From contig OZ253558.1 in assembly GCA_965262745.1 (NCBI GenBank), positions 2,480,001 to 2,544,000 on the forward strand: DNA of 64,000 nt. The letters run 5' to 3'. The notes under the pieces are model-generated. The model had not been told where the DNA came from and did no database searches. It saw only the letters and a program-made list of their open reading frames with translations. Shown one piece after another: positions 17,050 through 24,284 of this stretch. Every line of letters starts with the position of its first letter. Within the stretch, counting starts at the first letter, position 1. A program made the translations under genes and the position numbers. Source of the stretch: JAJECS01 sp965262745 (GTDB lineage Bacteria; Chloroflexota; UBA11872).

Positions 17050-18630
17050 ATGGATGCACAGGCAGTTCTGCGTTGTCAGGACGGCGATCGCGAAGCGGTC
17101 CACCACCGGGCGGACCAATACCAGGACTTGCGCGCAGGCCGACTGAAGAATTCCCCACGTATCACGCGGATTCGGCGCAAGGTCTTGGCCGCCGCTGGCC
17201 GCTGCCGGATCGCCGCGGTGGTCGCCGGCGCGGCGCTCGCGGTGACGGTCTTGGCCGCAACGGCCTGCGGCGAAGCACAAGTCGTCGAGAAGACGGCGAC
17301 GGTCACCGAAGTGAGAGAGGTGATGGAGGAAGCCCTGCGGCCAGCCCCGACTGCGGCCGCGACGGCAGCCGCGACGGCAGCCCCGACGGCAGCCGCGACA
17401 GCAGCCCCGACGGCGGCCGCGGCGGAAACTCCGCGGGTGGTCATCAAGGAGGTCCCGGTTGAAACCGTGGTCATGAAGGAGGTCGCGGTTGAGAAGATCG
17501 TCGCGGTCCCTCGTGCCGCCCACATGGAGACCTCCGTTGTCGAGAAGCTTGTCACCCGGGATGCCGCAGCCGCAGATCGCGCCGGCGAGGCGGCGGCCGA
17601 CACACGCCCGTCCAGGCCGGTCGAGCTCACAGCCGGTGAGGTCGACGACAACCAGCGCTGGACTGATTACCTGCGCTACCGCGACGAATACCGCGGGCCG
17701 CGGGTCCACGACGTCGACGTGTCGGAGCGCTACACGATCACCGTCCTCGACGCGCTCGGTCGTCCGGTGCCAAACGCCAAGGTGTCGGTATCGGCGGGCG
17801 AGGAGCCAGTCTTCGAAGGGCGCACCTACGCCAATGGGCAGACCCTGTTCTTCCCCCGCGCCTTTCCGGGGACGGCCAACGCCCAGGCCTTCCGCCTCAA
17901 GGTGGAAAAAGACGGCGTCAGTCAGTCGCTCGACGCCGAACGCGATCAAGATTCCGAGTGGACCGTCCACCTCGACGTGGACCAGTCCTATGGCGACCGT
18001 GTTCCGCTCGACCTGCTGTTCCTGCTGGACGCCACGGGCAGCATGGCTGACGAGATTGACCAGATCAAAACCACGCTTCTATCGATCTCGGAGCGCATCA
18101 ACGCCTTGCCCGCGCGTCCCGATCTGCGCTTTGGGATGGTCACCTACCGCGACCGCGGCGACGAGTTCGTCACGCGCGTCTACGACTTTGACGCCGATGT
18201 CCCGACCTTCTTGAGCACCATTCAGGACGTGATCGCCGACGGCGGCGACGATATTCCGGAGTCGCTCAACGAAGCGCTCCACGTGGCCGTCCACAGGCCC
18301 ACTTGGCGGCTCGACGACGCGATCCGGCTGATCGTTTTGGTAGCCGACGCGCCGCCGCACTTGGACTACGTCGAGGACTACGACTATGCCGCCGAGATGA
18401 TCGAAGCCAACCGCCGGGGGATGAAGATCTTCACCATTGCCTCCAGCGGCCTGGACAGCCAGGGGGAATACATCTTTCGGCAAATCGCCCAGCACACGAT
18501 GGGGCGATTCATCTTCATCCTCTACGGCGGCGAGACCTCCCACTCAGTCACCGAGTACTCGGTCGAGCAGTTGGACGGCCTCGTCGTCCGATTGGTCCAA
18601 GAAGAATTGGCCCACTTGCGACCCAACTGA
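17050..18630 (+). CDS. Chimeric vWA protein: remnant of ECF sigma N-terminus fused to a secreted vWA domain
   Basis: 526 residues from the ATG at 17050 (GAGGGAGG at 17036-17043; another ATG at 17047). Residues about 1-30 (AQAVLRCQDGDREAVHH) copy the N-terminus of the sigma factor at 14323. They are joined to RITRIRRKVLAAAGR, which copies the juxtamembrane part of the vWA protein at 14834, then a hydrophobic segment ending in LAATACGE. This is followed by Ala/Pro repeats and VIKEVPVE repeats, a small beta-sandwich (YTITVLDALGRPVPNAKVSV), and a vWA domain with DATGSM and GGDDIPESLNEAL. The fused sigma piece is too short to be a working sigma factor and now forms the cytoplasmic head. Function unknown; probably an envelope-exposed partner in the same regulon. 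Confidence 0.75.
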   Translation: MDAQAVLRCQDGDREAVHHRADQYQDLRAGRLKNSPRITRIRRKVLAAAGRCRIAAVVAGAALAVTVLAATACGEAQVVEKTATVTEVREVMEEALRPAPTAAATAAATAAPTAAATAAPTAAAAETPRVVIKEVPVETVVMKEVAVEKIVAVPRAAHMETSVVEKLVTRDAAAADRAGEAAADTRPSRPVELTAGEVDDNQRWTDYLRYRDEYRGPRVHDVDVSERYTITVLDALGRPVPNAKVSVSAGEEPVFEGRTYANGQTLFFPRAFPGTANAQAFRLKVEKDGVSQSLDAERDQDSEWTVHLDVDQSYGDRVPLDLLFLLDATGSMADEIDQIKTTLLSISERINALPARPDLRFGMVTYRDRGDEFVTRVYDFDADVPTFLSTIQDVIADGGDDIPESLNEALHVAVHRPTWRLDDAIRLIVLVADAPPHLDYVEDYDYAAEMIEANRRGMKIFTIASSGLDSQGEYIFRQIAQHTMGRFIFILYGGETSHSVTEYSVEQLDGLVVRLVQEELAHLRPN

Positions 18631-18660
18631 GCCCGCGACCGGTCAGGGCCCCCGCGTGCC

Positions 18661-18984
18661 CTACGGCAGCGGCGAATAGTCCGTCGGCTCTAGGAACCGG
18701 TTGTGGATGCGCGCCACGATCTGCCCGTCGGCCTCCGTCGCGGCCCTGAGCCGCTGCCAATCGGGGTCGTTGATAAAGCTGCCCCACTTCCGCTCGCGGT
18801 CGGCCATGTCCGCAAACCGGGTCAGGTAGACCAGCCGGTCGCTGCGGCCCACGACCTCATGCCAGAACCCCACCACTTCCACACCGTGCCGTGCAAAAAA
18901 GCCCAGCGTATGCTCGCGGAAGCGGGCGTCGATCACCGACATGCGGCCGGGAAGAATCTCGTAGATACGCAACTCATACAGCAT
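18661..18984 (-). CDS. NIPSNAP-family protein
   Basis: 107 residues from the ATG at 18984. It begins MLYELRIYEILPGRM and contains GFWHEVVGRSDRLVYLTRFAD and a repeated ferredoxin-like alpha/beta pattern, as in NIPSNAP dimeric alpha-beta barrel proteins. Biochemical role is not known for most bacterial members. It converges on the vWA gene and stands alone. Confidence 0.75.
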   Translation of the reverse strand: MLYELRIYEILPGRMSVIDARFREHTLGFFARHGVEVVGFWHEVVGRSDRLVYLTRFADMADRERKWGSFINDPDWQRLRAATEADGQIVARIHNRFLEPTDYSPLP

Positions 18985-19074
18985 GGTGGCGGAACCTCGG
19001 ACGGCGAGCGCGCGGGAGCGTAGCATGGGAGCCGCAAAGGGCCGTGCCGGGCCGCATCAGAGGGGCGTAGGCGC

Positions 19075-19485
19075 ATGTACGTCATCGTGATCGGCTGCGG
19101 CCGCGCCGGCGCCGAGATCGCCGCCCGCATGGCCGCGGCGGGCGATTCGGTTGTTGTCGTCGACCGCGACAACGACGCCTTCCGGCGGCTGCCTGACGAC
19201 TTCAGCGGTTCCACCGTCGTCGGCCCCGCCATCGACCACGGTGTCCTCGAGGCCGCCGGCGTCGCCCGCGCCGACGTGCTCGTGGCCGCCACCTACGGCG
19301 ACAATTCCAACCTCACCGCCGTCCAACTCGCCCGTCTGAAATACCACGTCCCGCGCGCCATCGCCCGCGTCAAGGACCCGGTGCGCGCCCGCGTCTTCGC
19401 CGAGCAGGGGATCGAGACGATCTGTTCAACGGACATCATCGCGGGCGCGGTCATCGACCGGCTCGCGGATCCCTCGGCGGCCTAG
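19075..19485 (+). CDS. TrkA-N (RCK) domain protein, short form
   Basis: 136 residues made almost only of an NAD-binding RCK domain: VIGCGRAGAEIAARM (Rossmann GxGxxG), VVVVDRDNDAFRRL, and a final STDIIAGAVIDRL. There is no TrkA-C domain. The ATG at 19075 follows GGGGCG. It lies two bases from the full-length TrkA gene, and the pair probably regulates a potassium transporter (Trk/Ktr) not present in the window. Confidence 0.82.
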   Translation: MYVIVIGCGRAGAEIAARMAAAGDSVVVVDRDNDAFRRLPDDFSGSTVVGPAIDHGVLEAAGVARADVLVAATYGDNSNLTAVQLARLKYHVPRAIARVKDPVRARVFAEQGIETICSTDIIAGAVIDRLADPSAA

Positions 19486-19487
19486 GC

Positions 19488-20159
19488 ATGTTCATCGTCA
19501 TCGCCGGCGGCGGCAAGGTGGGCGCCGCGCTCGCGCACGACCTGCCGCCCGAGGGTCATGAGATCGTCCTCCTCGAAAAGAACCGCCGCAAGGCGCAAGA
19601 CCTGGAGGATGAGCTGGGTGCCTCCGTCCTCCCCCACGACGCCTCCGAAGGCCGCTGGCTCTCCATGGCGGGCGTGGCGCGGGCCGACCTCGTGATCGCT
19701 GTCACCGGCGACGACGAGGACAACCTGGTCATCTGCCAGCTCGGCCGCACCCTCTCCCACGGGCGGGCGCGCACCATCGCCCGCGTCAACAACCCCAAGA
19801 ATCAAGACGCCTATCGCCTGCTGGGGATTGAGGTCATCGTCAATGCCACGGACCTCGTCATGAGCATGATCGAGCGCGACCTCGGCGCGGCGTCCGTGGT
19901 GCACCTCATGCGCCTGCGCTCCGCGGGCCTCGAGCTGGTCGAGCTGACCGTGGCCAAGGAGTCGGCGGCGGACGGGTCGCCCGTCGCCGCCCTCGGACTG
20001 GAGGAGCTCGGAGCCCGCATCGCCGTCGTGCAGCGCGGCGACGCCGCCCTATTCAAGCTCTCGGACCTCGTGCTCGCGTCCGGCGACATCGTGGTTGCCG
20101 TCGTCGACGTCGCCAATGAGGACGCCGTGCGCGACCGCTTCGCCGCCGCCCACTTCTAG
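19488..20159 (+). CDS. trkA: TrkA family potassium uptake regulatory protein
   Basis: 223 residues: RCK/TrkA-N domain (IAGGGKVGAALAHDL, VLLEKNRRKAQDLEDELG, DLVIAVTGDDEDNLV) followed by a TrkA-C domain (about 140-220, with ELVELTVAKESAADGSPVA and LASGDIVVAVVD). Binds NAD(H)/ATP and gates a K+ channel subunit in known systems. Paired with the preceding short RCK protein. Downstream sequence 20160-20315 holds hairpins and no gene. Confidence 0.85.
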   Translation: MFIVIAGGGKVGAALAHDLPPEGHEIVLLEKNRRKAQDLEDELGASVLPHDASEGRWLSMAGVARADLVIAVTGDDEDNLVICQLGRTLSHGRARTIARVNNPKNQDAYRLLGIEVIVNATDLVMSMIERDLGAASVVHLMRLRSAGLELVELTVAKESAADGSPVAALGLEELGARIAVVQRGDAALFKLSDLVLASGDIVVAVVDVANEDAVRDRFAAAHF

Positions 20160-20170
20160 ACCGCGCCGCT

Positions 20171-20238
20171 GAGGCGTCCAATCGCCTCTACACAGGAGAG
20201 AAGGCGGGGTCAGGGTTTCCCGCCCCGCCATTGCGGGG
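20171..20238 (+). terminator. Hairpin cluster after trkA (REP-like)
   Basis: GAGGCG (20171-20176) pairs with CGCCTC (20183-20188). Further on, GGCGGGG (20203-20209) pairs with CCCCGCC (20223-20229) around a loop that itself contains GGGTTTCCC, and CCCCGC (20223-20228) can alternatively pair with GCGGGG (20233-20238). No T-run follows. The TTTCCCGC/CATTGCGGGG wording resembles the repeat at 53505-53545, so this may be a REP-type element between the convergent trkA and bL25 genes. Confidence 0.4.
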
Positions 20239-20315
20239 CACCGCGCACCTAGGACGACATCTACAGTGGGCCAACGGGAATCCCCGCACGCCAGCGGTCG
20301 GGAAACCAGGACGAT

Positions 20316-20987
20316 CTACGCGGGCGCGGGTGCCTCCGGTGGCGCTTCCGCGGCCTCGCCTTCCTCGCCCGGCGTGATCTCCAGCTCGTCCAGGTCGAGT
20401 TCTTCCTCGACCTCGTCGACTTCCTGCGCCCGCAGCACATGCACCCCCACCACTGAATCCGTGGGATCGCCCACCGGCGTATAGGCGCCGTCCGTCGCGC
20501 GCAAGTCGGAGACCACAACCTCGTCCCCTGGCGTCTCCAGACCGGACACGTCGACCACCAGCGCCGATGGAATCTCAGTTGGCAGCGCGGCGATCTGCAG
20601 CGACGTCAGCGATTGAATCACCGCCATGCCCATCATCGCCGCGGCCGGCGCCGTCCCTTGCAGCTCAATCGCCACCTCGACCGTCACCGGCTTCGTCAGG
20701 TCGACGCGGCGGAACGTCGCGTGCAGCAGGCGGTCGGTGATGGCATCCAGCTCAAAGTCGTCAAACAGCACGGCTTCGCTGGTGCCGTCCCATTCCAGGT
20801 CCAGCAAGCGGCCGTCGGCACCGTGCCGCACCAGCGTGGCCAGCGCGCGCTCATCCACCTGCATGGCGGTCGACGGTTGATTCGGAGTTACAAGATTGGC
20901 CGGAATCACTCCCGACCACCGGAGGCGCTTGACGGCTCGGCCGCGCACCGTGCGGCGCGAAGCCTGGAGGCGTGGACGTTCAGGCAC
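20316..20987 (-). CDS. rplY: Ribosomal protein bL25 (CTC form)
   Basis: 5S rRNA-binding protein of the large subunit. From the GTG at 20987, with AAGGGA seven nt upstream, it has 223 residues: the N-terminal L25 domain (RLQASRRTVRGRAVKRLRWS, VIPANLVT) and the C-terminal TL5/CTC beta domain (DLTKPVTVEVAIEL, IPSALVVDVSGL), ending in an acidic and Ala/Pro-rich tail. The usual GK-x-AR and YG residues are partly replaced, so it is a divergent member. Confidence 0.82.
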   Translation of the reverse strand: MPERPRLQASRRTVRGRAVKRLRWSGVIPANLVTPNQPSTAMQVDERALATLVRHGADGRLLDLEWDGTSEAVLFDDFELDAITDRLLHATFRRVDLTKPVTVEVAIELQGTAPAAAMMGMAVIQSLTSLQIAALPTEIPSALVVDVSGLETPGDEVVVSDLRATDGAYTPVGDPTDSVVGVHVLRAQEVDEVEEELDLDELEITPGEEGEAAEAPPEAPAPA

Positions 20988-21174
20988 GCAACATTCCCTT
21001 GGGGTTGGTTCGGCAATCTCGCCGCGAGCAGCGCACACAGCGCCGGCGGCTCACACGCGACCCGCGCTGACCCTGAGTCTAGAAACGCCGTCTCCCCGCG
21101 TCAACGCCATTGCCGACGAGCGCCGCGGGTCAAGCTCGTCTCGTCACTCCGGTCCGCGCGGGAAATGGATGCAG

Positions 21175-21190
21175 TGTTCACGTGAAACAG
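21175..21190. other. Weak parS-like sequence
   Basis: GTGTTCACGTGAAACA resembles the ParB-binding consensus TGTTTCACGTGAAACA. The right half and the TTCACGTGAA core are intact, while the first three bases differ. It is intergenic between bL25 and the penicillin-binding protein gene. The window has a parA but no parB, and a single degenerate copy could be chance. Confidence 0.2.
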
Positions 21191-21220
21191 GTGATCGCAG
21201 AAGATCTCAGCCACGGTCTG

Positions 21221-24151
21221 CTAGCGCACCGTGAACCTCACCGGATCGGAGATCGTTTGATTGCCCGCCCGATCCGTGGCGATCACCCGCAGCGTGTAGG
21301 TCCCCGGCTCCGCCGTCCAGCGCAGGCGGTACGGCGCGCGGTGCACCTCGCCGATCACCTCGCCGTCCATCTCGTAGGCCACCACCGCCAACCCACCCGC
21401 GTCCTGCAACGCCGCCCGCAATTCCAGAGTCCCCGCCGGACGCTCATCACCGTTAGCCAGACCTGCAACTGCCACGGCCGGCGGCGTGTTGTCCACCAGG
21501 ATCCGGCGGAAGACCAAGTCCTCGCGCCCATTCGACGCCCGCACCGCCAGGCGCAGCGTGTAGGGGCCGTCGGACAGCTGACTGGTGTCGATCGCTCGCA
21601 GCGGGCCCTCCGTCACCGGGCTCGCGCCAACCGTGCCAATGCGCACCCAGCTCCCGGGAGCCTCCCCGACGCCATAGCGCACCTCGAAGTCTGAGAATTG
21701 GGGCCCCGCCGCCGTCCCCTGGATTTCCAGCACGCTCCGCACGCGCTCCATCGGCGCCGGGCTGGTTATGGCCGCTCGCTCCGATGCTCCCGGCGGCGGC
21801 GCCGCCGCGACGAAGGCATCGGGCGGCAACCGCAACGGCGAGTCCTCCGGCAGCGTCCGTTGCCACGCCTCGGCCTCGGTCGGCAGCACCACGAACACCT
21901 GCTCCTCCACCTCGTCCCGCGGCGTATCCGGCGTGGCGAGCAGCCCGGTGGGCACGTGAATCGCAAATGCCTGATGCACCATGTCTCGCTGCGCCGGCAC
22001 GGTTCCCGCGAGAAAGAACTCCTCCCGCGTCTCCGGCGTGAAGGGGGATGGGAGCAGGCCCGACAGCGGGTCGATCTCCTGCACGACGACCGTCGCCGGC
22101 TGCGGCCACTCCCGCGCCGGCTGGCCCTCCAGCGCCGCCGTCATGAACCGTTGCCAGATGGGCGCGGCTCCGCGCACCCCGGTCACGTCGTCCATCGGCG
22201 TCCCGTCGGCATTGCCCACCCACACCCCCGTCACCAGCCGGGGCGTGTAGCCCACCGTCAGTGCGTCGCGCGTATCCTCCGTCGTCCCCGTCTTCGCCGC
22301 CGCCGGGCGACCGGGCAGCTGCAGATTGCGCCGCACTTCGCCGAATCCGAGCACCCGCGCGTCGTCGTCGCTGAGGATCGACGTCATCAAGAACGCCAGC
22401 CCGGGGCTGATCACCTGCGTCGCCGCGATCCGGCTCGGCGCCTCCGAGACGTCCGCGAGCACCCGCGCGCTGCACCCGTCGTCCCCCAGCTGCTCGATCA
22501 CCCGGCCCCGCGCGTCCAGAATGCAGAGGATGCCCGTGGGCGTCACCGCGCGGCCCTCATTGGCGAATACGCCGTAGGCGCTCGTCAGTTCCAGCAGCCG
22601 CACCTCATTCGAGCCCAGCGCCAGCGCCGGGCCGATGCGCGACGGGTCCGTCAGCGTCGTGATCCCCAGCTGCTCCGCCAACGCCACCGTGGGCGGGAGC
22701 TCGGCGAACAGCTGCGTCCGCACCGCCGGGATGTTCAGCGAGCTTGCCAGCGCCGTGCGCAGGCTCACCGGACCACTGAACCGCTCGCTATAGTTCCGCG
22801 GCGCGTACGGCTCCTGGCCCACGATCGGCACGATCGTCGGGATGTCCAGCAGCATCGTGGCCGGCGTATAGCCCTGCTGCAGCGCGCGGGCATAGGTGAT
22901 GGGCTTGAACGACGAGCCAGGTTGCCGCGGCGCCAGCGTCACGTTCACCTGGCCGTCGATCTCTGGGTCGTTGAAGTCCAGGCTTCCCACCATGGCCAGA
23001 ATCTCGCCCGTGCCCGGCCGCAGCGCCACCAGCGCCGCATTCGTCGCCGTCTTGTCGGCCAGCGTGGCGACGTGCTCCCGCGCCGCCGTCTCGGCGTGCC
23101 GCTGCAGGTCCAGGTCGAGCGTGGTGATGATGCGCCAGCCCTGCCAGCTCACGTCCGGCCCGTAACGCGCTTGCACTTCATCCAACACGTAGCGGAAGAA
23201 GTGGGGCGCTTGCAGCTCGGCCGGCTGCGGCGGCATGATCGTGATGACCTCGCGCCGCGCCGCCTCCACCCGCGCCGGCGACGCCAGCCCGGTTTCGTGC
23301 AAGCGGTCCAGCACCCGCAGCTGCTCCCGCCGCGCCGCCGCCGGGTCCACGTGTGGATTGTCCCTGGACGGGGAGCGCAACATCCCCGCCAGCAGCGCGG
23401 CTTCTGCCAGCGTCACCTGATCCAGCGGCTTCCCGAAATACGTGCGCGCTGCCGCCGCGACGCCGTAGCTCAGGCTCCCGTAGTAGTTCTGATTGAGGTA
23501 GAGGCCCAGAATCTCGTCCTTGGAGAACCGCTCGCTGAGCTGCCAGGCCAGCACGGCCTCTTTGACCTTGCGCTCCACCGTCTCCTCGGGCGTCAGCAGC
23601 ACGTTCTTGACCAACTGCTGCGTGATGGTGCTGGCCCCCGAGACGATCTCGCCGCCCGTGAGGTTCTGCCACAGCGCCCGCACAATTGCGCGCAGCTCAA
23701 CCCCGGGGTTCTCGTAGAACGTGGCGTCTTCAGCGGCGATTACCGCCGCCTTTACGTCGGCGGGAATGGCCTCCGGCGGCACGAGCGTCCGCCGGCCCTG
23801 GCCGAGCAGCTCGCCCAGCGGGCGGCCGCGCCGGTCGACGACCGTGGTGGTTTGGAACAGCCCGCTGCCGACGTTCAGGATCTCGTCGACCTTGGGCACG
23901 TCCGTCAGCAGCGTGCCCGCGGCCGCCGCGGCCGCGCCCACGCCGCTTGCCGCGATCACCGCGAGCACGAGCGTGACCGCCATGACCGCCGCCGCTCCGC
24001 CGGCTAGCAGCCACACCCAGGCCGAAACCAGCCCCCGCGAGCGCCGCGGCCGCATCAGCGAATTCCGCGCGAGCCTCGCCCGCGCGTCGGGATTGACATG
24101 GCGGACGGCCGAGGGCCGCATCCGCGAGCTACGCACTCGCACCACCCTCAT
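21221..24151 (-). CDS. Class A penicillin-binding protein (PBP1A-like) with C-terminal beta-rich domains
   Basis: Bifunctional peptidoglycan glycosyltransferase/transpeptidase of 976 residues. One membrane helix lies at about 42-70. The transglycosylase domain (about 100-280) has IAAEDATFYENPGVE, GASTITQQLVKN, RKVKEAVLAWQLSERFSK and LYLNQNYYG. The transpeptidase has the SxxK serine in PGSSFKP, SxN in ASSLNIP and KTGT. About 300 further residues include Ig/cadherin-like repeats (VRSVLEIQGTAAGPQFSDF; VDNTPPAVAVAGLANGDE) that may bind cell-wall material. The second motif has Asn-Pro where many enzymes have His. Start ATG at 24151 has ACGAGA as a weak ribosome site. Confidence 0.92.
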   Translation of the reverse strand: MRVVRVRSSRMRPSAVRHVNPDARARLARNSLMRPRRSRGLVSAWVWLLAGGAAAVMAVTLVLAVIAASGVGAAAAAAGTLLTDVPKVDEILNVGSGLFQTTTVVDRRGRPLGELLGQGRRTLVPPEAIPADVKAAVIAAEDATFYENPGVELRAIVRALWQNLTGGEIVSGASTITQQLVKNVLLTPEETVERKVKEAVLAWQLSERFSKDEILGLYLNQNYYGSLSYGVAAAARTYFGKPLDQVTLAEAALLAGMLRSPSRDNPHVDPAAARREQLRVLDRLHETGLASPARVEAARREVITIMPPQPAELQAPHFFRYVLDEVQARYGPDVSWQGWRIITTLDLDLQRHAETAAREHVATLADKTATNAALVALRPGTGEILAMVGSLDFNDPEIDGQVNVTLAPRQPGSSFKPITYARALQQGYTPATMLLDIPTIVPIVGQEPYAPRNYSERFSGPVSLRTALASSLNIPAVRTQLFAELPPTVALAEQLGITTLTDPSRIGPALALGSNEVRLLELTSAYGVFANEGRAVTPTGILCILDARGRVIEQLGDDGCSARVLADVSEAPSRIAATQVISPGLAFLMTSILSDDDARVLGFGEVRRNLQLPGRPAAAKTGTTEDTRDALTVGYTPRLVTGVWVGNADGTPMDDVTGVRGAAPIWQRFMTAALEGQPAREWPQPATVVVQEIDPLSGLLPSPFTPETREEFFLAGTVPAQRDMVHQAFAIHVPTGLLATPDTPRDEVEEQVFVVLPTEAEAWQRTLPEDSPLRLPPDAFVAAAPPPGASERAAITSPAPMERVRSVLEIQGTAAGPQFSDFEVRYGVGEAPGSWVRIGTVGASPVTEGPLRAIDTSQLSDGPYTLRLAVRASNGREDLVFRRILVDNTPPAVAVAGLANGDERPAGTLELRAALQDAGGLAVVAYEMDGEVIGEVHRAPYRLRWTAEPGTYTLRVIATDRAGNQTISDPVRFTVR

Positions 24152-24194
24152 TCTCGTAGATATCCATTCTAAGCGTGATCCCGCCCGCCCCCCG

Positions 24195-24284
24195 TTACGC
24201 CGGTCGACTCCCGCTGGGCCTTAAGCTGGCACTCGCTGTGGCCGGCGACCGAAGGGATCAGCTGCATCAATTGAGGCCGCGCGA
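24195..24284 (+). repeat. Leader repeat, copy 1, before the first large membrane protein
   Basis: The bases from CGCTGGGCC to the start codon closely match 27125-27200 before the second paralogue, including TAAGCTGGCAC, CGAAGGG and GAGGCCG. The match belongs to the tandem duplication of the whole gene and leader. No motif in it is identifiable. Confidence 0.55.

Noticed and set aside
17340..17430. CRISPR-like or minisatellite array in the GCAGCC repeats
   Set aside because: These repeats are within a coding region and encode an Ala/Pro/Thr linker; there are no spacers.
21698..24007. 769-codon open frame on the + strand
   Set aside because: Antisense to the penicillin-binding protein gene. 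The translation is Arg/His/Gly rich with no conserved motif, as expected for a shadow frame in GC-rich DNA.
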